27,372 bases of DNA from an uncultured Bryobacterales bacterium (GTDB lineage: Bacteria; Acidobacteriota; Terriglobia; Bryobacterales; Bryobacteraceae). The translations under genes and the position numbers were made by a program. The stretch spans positions 1 to 27,372 of the forward strand of contig CALGAR010000065.1 of assembly GCA_937959285.1 (NCBI GenBank). The letters run 5' to 3'. Below are positions 23,399 through 27,372 of this stretch, piece after piece; the first letter of the stretch is position 1, and every line of letters starts with the position of its first letter. The notes beneath the pieces were generated by a model. The model saw only the letters and a list, made by a program, of their open reading frames with translations. It was not told where the DNA came from and did not search any database.

Positions 23399-24160
23399 AT
23401 GGAAGCGATCCGAGCCCTGATAGTCGACGACGAAGCTCTGGCGCGAACACGCATCCGCCGGCTCCTCCTGCTGGAGCGCGACATTGAGATCGCGGGCGAG
23501 TGCGTAACCGGAGCAGAGGCGCTTGCCTGGCTGAATGAAAACTCGGCGGATATCGTGTTCCTCGACATTCAGATGCCCGAGATGGGTGGTTTCGAACTTC
23601 TGGAACGCCTGGCTCCCGAACGGGTCCCCGTCGTCATCTTCGTGACAGCTTATGACGAATACGCGCTCCGGGCTTTCGAGGTCCACGCTTTCGACTACCT
23701 GCTGAAGCCGTTCGACCGGCAGCGATTCCAGAAGACGATCCAGCGCACCCGGGCCAGGCTCAAAGAGATGCGGCAGGGCAGCATCGATCAGCGCCTCATG
23801 AGCCTGCTGGCCGACCTCCAGTCCCGCCGTTCCGATAAGGAGCGCATTGCCATCAAGAACGGAGGACGCGTCCTGTTTGTCCGCATGGATGAGATCGATT
23901 GGGTGGAGGCTGCGGATAACTACGTCTGCCTGCACGTGGGAGAGGAAACGCACCTTCTGCGCGAAACGATGAACGCCCTTGAGAGCCGCCTCGATCCAAC
24001 CCGTTTTCTACGAATTCACAGGTCGACGATCGTCAATGTGGATCGCATCAAGGAACTGCAGCCGTGGTTCAGGGGCGATTATGTAGTGGTGCTCCGATCG
24101 GGCGTCAAACTGAACATGAGCCGGAGTTACCGCGAGAAGCTGAAGCCTCTGCTGGGCTAG
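23399..24160 (+). CDS. LytTR-family response regulator
   Basis: The product is 253 aa with a GAGGAA ribosome site. The receiver domain (1-120) has the acidic pair Asp10-Asp11, phospho-acceptor Asp56 in IVFLDIQMPEMGG, Thr in FVTAYDEYA and Lys in FDYLLKPFD. The DNA-binding LytTR domain covers about 150-252 with DEIDWVEAADNYVCLHV, FLRIHRSTIVNVDRIKELQPW and VKLNMSRSYREKLKPLLG. Such regulators bind paired direct repeats upstream of target genes; I did not find a clear pair in this window. It forms a two-component system with the preceding kinase. Targets are unknown. Confidence 0.94.
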   Translation: MEAIRALIVDDEALARTRIRRLLLLERDIEIAGECVTGAEALAWLNENSADIVFLDIQMPEMGGFELLERLAPERVPVVIFVTAYDEYALRAFEVHAFDYLLKPFDRQRFQKTIQRTRARLKEMRQGSIDQRLMSLLADLQSRRSDKERIAIKNGGRVLFVRMDEIDWVEAADNYVCLHVGEETHLLRETMNALESRLDPTRFLRIHRSTIVNVDRIKELQPWFRGDYVVVLRSGVKLNMSRSYREKLKPLLG

Positions 24161-24162
24161 GA

Positions 24163-24201
24163 AGGGCAGGCTCCTTTCCAGCCGGAGGATCGTGCTGCCC
24201 T
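24163..24201. terminator. Possible bidirectional terminator hairpin
   Basis: AGGGCAG (24163-24169) pairs with CTGCCCT (24195-24201), with an inner CTCC/GGAG stem. It sits in the 58-bp gap between the convergent response-regulator gene and the hypothetical gene. There is no T tract, so Rho-independent function is doubtful. Confidence 0.35.
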
Positions 24202-24218
24202 CCCGGAAAGCGGAGTTC

Positions 24219-24709
24219 TTATTCCTGATATTGATTGAGGTAATCGATAACTGCGGATGAGCCCTTCTCAGCAAGGAGCCGCTTTACCCGCGCGATCGCG
24301 GTCGTCCACCCTTGCTGGATGCCTTCGAGTTTCGCCCCCAATGCGTTCCATCCTGGAACAAAACATAATCCACAGTGACGTTGGTTTGTGGCGCGTTGAT
24401 AGTTCCGCGGTGTAAATGGTCCCAAACTTCGCCTTTGGCCTTTGCCCTCGATCCGGGTTCCAAATTAAACGCCCGTAAGCTCGTGACTTTCACAGTTGGC
24501 TTTCCGGAACTGTCGAATGCCTGAGTTTTCAGGACATATCCTGCAATCTCCTTCTCGCTGACGTTGACCAGCCGGTAGACTGTTCCAGGCCCTGGCGATG
24601 CGGGAATCGTTCCTTGAATGGAGATAGGTTCAGGCGCCTGCTGGGGAAACAGAACGTAAGCGGAAAGCAGTAGACAACCTAGCGAATGCGTGATTTGAGG
24701 GAACTTCAT
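24219..24709 (-). pseudogene. Secreted hypothetical protein interrupted by one frameshift
   Basis: The start ATG at 24709 has a perfect GGAGGTG ribosome site. The N-terminus (MKFPQITHSLGCLLLSAYVLFPQQ) is a signal peptide. The frame reads sensibly through ISIQGTIPASPGPGTVYRLVNVSEKEIAGYVLKT and VDYVLFQDGTHWG, then ends in low-complexity RNSKASSKGGRPRSRG. The neighbouring frame continues naturally with AKLEGIQQGWTTAIARVKRL and SSAVIDYLNQYQE to a stop at 24219. Adding one G to the five-base run (C run 24335-24339 on the plus strand) would rejoin the two into a protein of about 163 residues. I do not recognise the family. It may be a true mutation, a phase-variable tract or an assembly error. Confidence 0.6.
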
Positions 24710-24923
24710 AGCACCTCCTCTTCACTCGTTCTACTCGCAGCCGCTACCACATTCACGAGATTCACGAGCCTCTTAGACGAATGTCCAAGAGCGCCGGGTT
24801 TCGTGCTCAGTATCGCAGCATCCGTCCCATTCCGAGGAGGCGCATCGGCGGACGGGAGGATCCGTCCCGCCCCGGCATGCCGCAGTTCTACCCCGCTCTG
24901 CCAGCGACCGATCCCTGAAGGGT

Positions 24924-24951
24924 TTGGCAGCTCACCGGCTCCCGTTAGACT
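24924..24951 (+). promoter_or_regulatory. Possible sigma-70 promoter upstream of hairpin and tRNA
   Basis: TTGGCA at 24924-24929 and TAGACT at 24946-24951 are 16 bases apart. It would start transcription near 24958. It could serve the tRNA-Ser gene or a short RNA ending at the hairpin at 25008-25041. Confidence 0.35.
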
Positions 24952-24957
24952 AGGGCC

Positions 24958-25041
24958 ATCGAAGCAGCCCTCAGCCAAAGAATCGGGGCTGACCCCAAAA
25001 AGAGCGGAAATGCCTGCATGGCGCCTGTATGCAGGCATTTT
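24958..25041 (+). ncRNA. Candidate small RNA ending in an intrinsic terminator
   Basis: A promoter-like sequence at 24924-24951 and a terminator-like hairpin at 25008-25041 bracket about 84 bases with no reading frame. Inside is a second short hairpin, GGGG-ctga-CCCC followed by five A, around 24984-25001. No known RNA family is recognised. It could simply be the tRNA leader with an attenuator-like stem, or a REP-like palindromic element. Confidence 0.25.
25008..25041 (+). terminator. Strong perfect 12-bp hairpin followed by TTTT
   Basis: AAATGCCTGCAT (25008-25019) is exactly complementary to ATGCAGGCATTT (25029-25040), with a 9-base loop, and the T run extends to 25041. The A-rich 5' side and T-rich 3' side make it look like a bidirectional intrinsic terminator. 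It is the longest perfect inverted repeat I noticed in the window. Confidence 0.6.
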
Positions 25042-25097
25042 CGCTGCGATTGCTAACCCTTCCCGGAATCAGGTACTTTTAGAAGAGACCATCCCGC

Positions 25098-25187
<90 letters not shown>

Positions 25188-25610
25188 CCCCTTGAATCCA
25201 TAGCCCGAAACCCTCCTGTCGGGCAAAGAGGTGATGGACTGGAAGGCTCGGCCTAGGCCTCAACCTCCTGTCGCCGCCACCGCCGCTATTGCTCCGCGAA
25301 GCCCTTGAAGATTCTCGCTCCAAAAAGCTGGAAGAACCACGAAAAACGTGGAAGTAATGCGGTTGTCTGACTTCCGTTTCGGATACGCTGTTCGGAAAGC
25401 TCAAGCGAGAACGGCATTACAATCGAGGCCGCAACGAGGACGTTCCCAGCCAACCGGGCCGACGCAACCTCGCGAAATCGATCCTAAGGAAGTATCGCGA
25501 GTTCACTAATGAGCTTTTCCCTCCGCGGAGCGCGTGGAAGAACCGTATCTGTGCAGCGGTAGATGAGATCGCCACTTTCGTCCAGGCCGTTCCGCACGAC
25601 GGTCAGGTTG

Positions 25611-26208
25611 TCACGGAAGTTGAGTCCGTGTTGTTCCCAAAACCTCCTCGAGCGTAGGCTGCTCAAGGACCGGGTTCAGTATCATCAGTTCCTTGCCTAC
25701 CCTTTGGAAGCCCAGCCGTGCCCAGTAGCGCATCAGCTTACGTCTGTCCCGCCAGAAAGCCCTCTGATTCTCGGCCGTTACGTTCCCCTGATACTGGAGC
25801 GGGAAAGGCGTGAGGGCGACGACGCCACAACCCGCGCTAAACATCCTTATGCGCCCGCACGGCTAGGAGGCCAATACATGCACCACGGTACTCGGGCTTG
25901 ACCTCGACCCGATCTATGACTAGGAGATCGGACCCAAAGCAATCGCCATACTTGAGCACTTCGTCAGACCAGTCTCCTTCACTAAGCAGTTCAAGATACG
26001 GCTCTGTTTGGGAGCGGGAGTCCAGCACGTCAAACCGAGATACTCCGTCGTTCATCGCCTCTCCCAGCCGACAAACGAAGAGCCGTATAGTGCCGGCCTC
26101 CTTCTCCTCGCAGGTGTCCTCCTCGCAGGCGTCGTCGGTAACTAGGATCTTGGCCGAGGCCTCCAGGCAGTATGATTCCGGATCGCCTTCGCTGCCCCTC
26201 AGGTACAT
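25611..26208 (-). pseudogene. GNAT-like acetyltransferase pseudogene (frameshifted)
   Basis: Two adjacent minus-strand frames join into one protein. The upstream part (26208-25837, 123 aa) ends with SDLLVIDRVEVKPEYRGACIGLLAVRAHKDV; the downstream part (25844-25611, 77 aa) continues with FSAGCGVVALTPFPLQYQG and RRKLMRYWARLGFQRVGKELMILNP. This is the beta4-alpha3 and C-terminal pattern of GNAT N-acetyltransferases, with the cofactor loop R-x-x-G-x-G altered to RGACIG. The frameshift lies near 25837-25844. The start at 26208 has no ribosome site, and a stop lies just upstream in frame. Residues 35-45 include a CEEDTCEE patch. The exact family and substrate are not recognised. Confidence 0.6.
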
Positions 26209-26268
26209 ATTGAGTTCAACACTGACCGTTCAGCGGTTAGCATTCACACTCTGTTTCATAAGTTACCG

Positions 26269-26296
26269 TGTATGATAGCCGCATGTATGATGGCCG
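26269..26296 (+). repeat. Imperfect 13-bp tandem repeat, 15-bp period
   Basis: TGTATGATAGCCG (26269-26281) and TGTATGATGGCCG (26284-26296) differ at one base. The first copy includes a TATGAT -10-like hexamer. It may be an operator-like pair or a chance duplication. Confidence 0.4.
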
Positions 26297-26446
26297 AAAA
26301 GGCTCCACCGGCTCTTTGTCGGCCTCAACCAGAAGGGTTGCGACGGGCGCTTTCGGGAATGGGTGCGGAGGGAGGGGCATTATTGGCATTTCCTGCAGCG
26401 AAGAATCAATTACATCGTGTGGACAGTAAATGAAGGAATTAGAGAA

Positions 26447-26467
26447 CGAATCCCACCCTCACCGCCA
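26447..26467 (+). repeat. att-like direct repeat, copy 2
   Basis: This is identical over 21 bases to the 3' end of tRNA-Ser at 25167-25187. Bases 23-25 after the repeat start also match (CCC), giving 24 of 25. Upstream of it the sequence is not tRNA-like, so it is only the tRNA tail, as expected at the far end of an integrated element. Confidence 0.75.
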
Positions 26468-26544
26468 TCCCCGAACTCCTCCTAAGTCAACAATCTGCAA
26501 CGTGAATCGGCCGCGGTCGTGTACGATCGCAAGGAGAAGTTCAC

Positions 26545-26900
26545 TGCGCGTCGTCGGCGGTGGCCCTGGGCACCGCGGCCAACGTGGCAGTGTTTCGCCT
26601 CGCAAACGGACTGTTGCTCAGGAACCTGCCTGTTGCGGACCCGAGTTCTTTGCAGTTAATCGAATTTACAGGCCGGAACGGTGCGGGACTGGGCTCCTCT
26701 TTCCCCTCTACCGGCACTTTGCCGAACATCAGCAGTCTGCGGCATCAATCGCCGCGTTCCAGGACGCAGAAGTAAAGGTGACCATCGACGACCAGTATCA
26801 AATGGTTGCCGGTCAATTTGCCTCGGGAAACCTCCTCGACCTGCTGGGCGTGCGCCCTGCCCTGGGCCGAGGCTTCCTGGCGGACGATACGACCAACTGA
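26545..26900 (+). pseudogene. Fragment of acidobacterial-type orphan ABC permease (ADOP/MacB-like)
   Basis: One frame gives VALGTAANVAVFRLANGLLL then RNLPVADPSSLQLIEFTG (about 26560-26700), the first transmembrane helix and following segment of MacB/FtsX-like permeases of the duplicated orphan type. The next frame carries on with PLYRHFAEHQQSAASIAAFQ and MVAGQFASGNLLDLLGVRPALGRGF (about 26704-26885), the start of the MacB periplasmic core. A one-base loss around 26701-26706 separates them. The frame stops at 26900 after about 115 of the roughly 800 residues expected, so this is a remnant. The N-terminus before 26545 is also missing. Such genes are multi-copy in Acidobacteriota. Confidence 0.65.
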
Positions 26901-26970
26901 TGTCAATTACCTTGCGCGTGCGGACGCGACTGTCCGAACGCGAGGCCATCGGTCTCCCGGCAGCGGACAA

Positions 26971-26998
26971 GGGAGTGCCATCCAGGGAGTGCCATCCA
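26971..26998 (+). repeat. Exact 14-bp tandem duplication
   Basis: GGGAGTGCCATCCA is present twice in a row (26971-26984, 26985-26998). It lies between the two gene fragments and probably marks a slippage or end-joining event. Confidence 0.85.
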
Positions 26999-27000
26999 AG

Positions 27001-27372
27001 GTCGCGGAGTTTCAGACTCTGTTTGCTCGCATGCAGGCCAGCGGCAGCGCCGCGCTCGAAGTAGCCCTGAAGGCCATGGGCGTTGGCCCGGGCGTCGAGG
27101 TTATTGTCCCGCCCTACACATTCATCGCCACGGCGTCCGCTCCCCTGCTGATCGGCGCCACTCCGGTCTTTTGCGACATCGATCTGGATACGTTCAACCT
27201 GTCAGCTAGCCGCCTGGAACAGGCAATCACCCCCCGCACGAAAGTCATTGTTCCGGTGCACTTTGCCGGGCGGGCCGCAGCCCTGTGCGAGTCCTACATT
27301 TGGGCCGCCCGCCGCCGGGACAACGCCGTTTACTTGACCCGGAAGCTGGCGGAGATCCCCGGCATTTGCCCG
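27001..27372 (+). pseudogene. DegT/DnrJ/EryC1 aminotransferase fragment with internal deletions
   Basis: The frame is open to the window end (124 codons). GSAALEVALKAMGVGPG, then VIVPPYTFIATASAPLLIGA, PVFCDIDLDTFNLSASRLEQ and AITPRTKVIVPVHFAGR are the classic N-terminal half of PLP-dependent sugar aminotransferases. Directly after HFAGRAA (about 27280) the sequence jumps to ALCESYIWA and then RRRDNAVYLTRKLAEIPGI, which belong more than 100 residues later in intact members. The region with the PLP lysine and the aspartate is therefore missing, probably through two deletions. No start codon with ribosome site is seen upstream. It is most likely non-functional; an assembly artefact at the end of a contig is the alternative. 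Confidence 0.65.

Larger units (their letters stand above)
24710..25097. other. 388-bp gap before the tRNA, with hairpins and possible promoter
   Basis: No convincing coding sequence is seen; an open frame at 24686-25102 is low in complexity and crosses the hairpin and the tRNA border. The gap contains GGACGG/CCGTCC around 24852-24870, a GGGG-ctga-CCCC hairpin around 24984-24996, and the long perfect hairpin at 25008-25040 (listed separately). Confidence 0.6.
25188..26446. mobile_element. Decayed tRNA-Ser-associated island between direct repeats
   Basis: The 1.26 kb between the two 21-bp copies of the tRNA 3' end is visibly more AT-rich than the preceding genes, especially around 26220-26280 and 26400-26446. 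It holds a broken acetyltransferase-like gene on the minus strand (25611-26208) and no other recognisable protein. No integrase, transposase or relaxase can be read. The stretch 25188-25610 has no supportable gene, and neither does 26209-26446. I infer a remnant of an element that inserted at the tRNA end and lost most of its content, including its recombinase. Confidence 0.55.

Noticed and set aside
25484..25666. Minus-strand 60-aa open frame, and an opposing plus-strand open stretch at about 25361-25654
   Set aside because: Neither has a convincing start or known domain, and both overlap the end of the acetyltransferase remnant; I could not choose between them or support either.
26290..26446. 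Short open frames in the last part of the island
   Set aside because: All three frames stay open for 40-60 codons, but none has a supported start or a recognisable motif; one merely runs into the tRNA-tail repeat.

Overview
The window is GC-rich, gene-dense bacterial DNA. Intergenic gaps are short and many stop/start codons overlap. The gene content suggests an Acidobacteriota-type chromosome, possibly from soil or a metagenome. The pointers are a remnant of an acidobacterial-type duplicated orphan permease near the right end, a Bacillus-like fadN-fadA-fadE beta-oxidation operon, a ctaB-ABC-SCO-DUF420 oxidase-maturation operon, and a LytS/LytTR two-component pair. This placement is an inference; there is no rRNA to confirm it.

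Layout. 1-504: the 3' part of glpX (class II fructose-1,6-bisphosphatase). 505-913: a non-coding leader with several alternative hairpins. 914-3273: a membrane-fusion adaptor, a MacB/LolD-type ATPase and a small coiled-coil lipoprotein, but no permease. 3400-7030: a tightly coupled operon, possibly headed by a 44-codon leader ORF, encoding heme O synthase, an ABC-2 exporter (ATPase and permease), an SCO copper chaperone lipoprotein and a DUF420 membrane protein. All are expected to serve assembly of a heme-copper oxidase whose subunits lie elsewhere. 11220-7073 (minus strand): a flippase-like membrane protein, a secreted LmbE-type deacetylase, selenocysteine synthase SelA and a glycine-zipper lipoprotein. 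11323-17099: fadN-fadA-fadE, with a small P-loop kinase overlapping the fadE end. 20176-17096 (minus): trpS, an MFS transporter and truA, almost without gaps. 20210-21430: an RlmD/RumA-like 23S rRNA uracil methyltransferase, convergent with cutA. 21843-24160: ftsB and a LytS/LytTR histidine kinase and response regulator. 24709-24219 (minus): a secreted hypothetical protein broken by one frameshift.

The right end (24710-27372) differs from the rest. It holds a strong hairpin terminator that may end a small RNA, then tRNA-Ser(CGA). The last 21 bases of that tRNA are repeated exactly 1.28 kb downstream. The segment between the two copies is more AT-rich, carries a broken acetyltransferase-like gene and shows no integrase. 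It looks like the decayed remnant of a tRNA-integrated element. Beyond it lie fragments only: a frameshifted, truncated orphan permease and a DegT-family aminotransferase with internal deletions.

No CRISPR array, intact insertion sequence, recognisable defence system or wholly new multi-gene system was found. The most promising leads are the tRNA-Ser island, the adaptor-ATPase-lipoprotein set without permease, the selA cluster without selB/selD, an active-site-region substitution in the RlmD-like enzyme, and the candidate small RNA before the tRNA.
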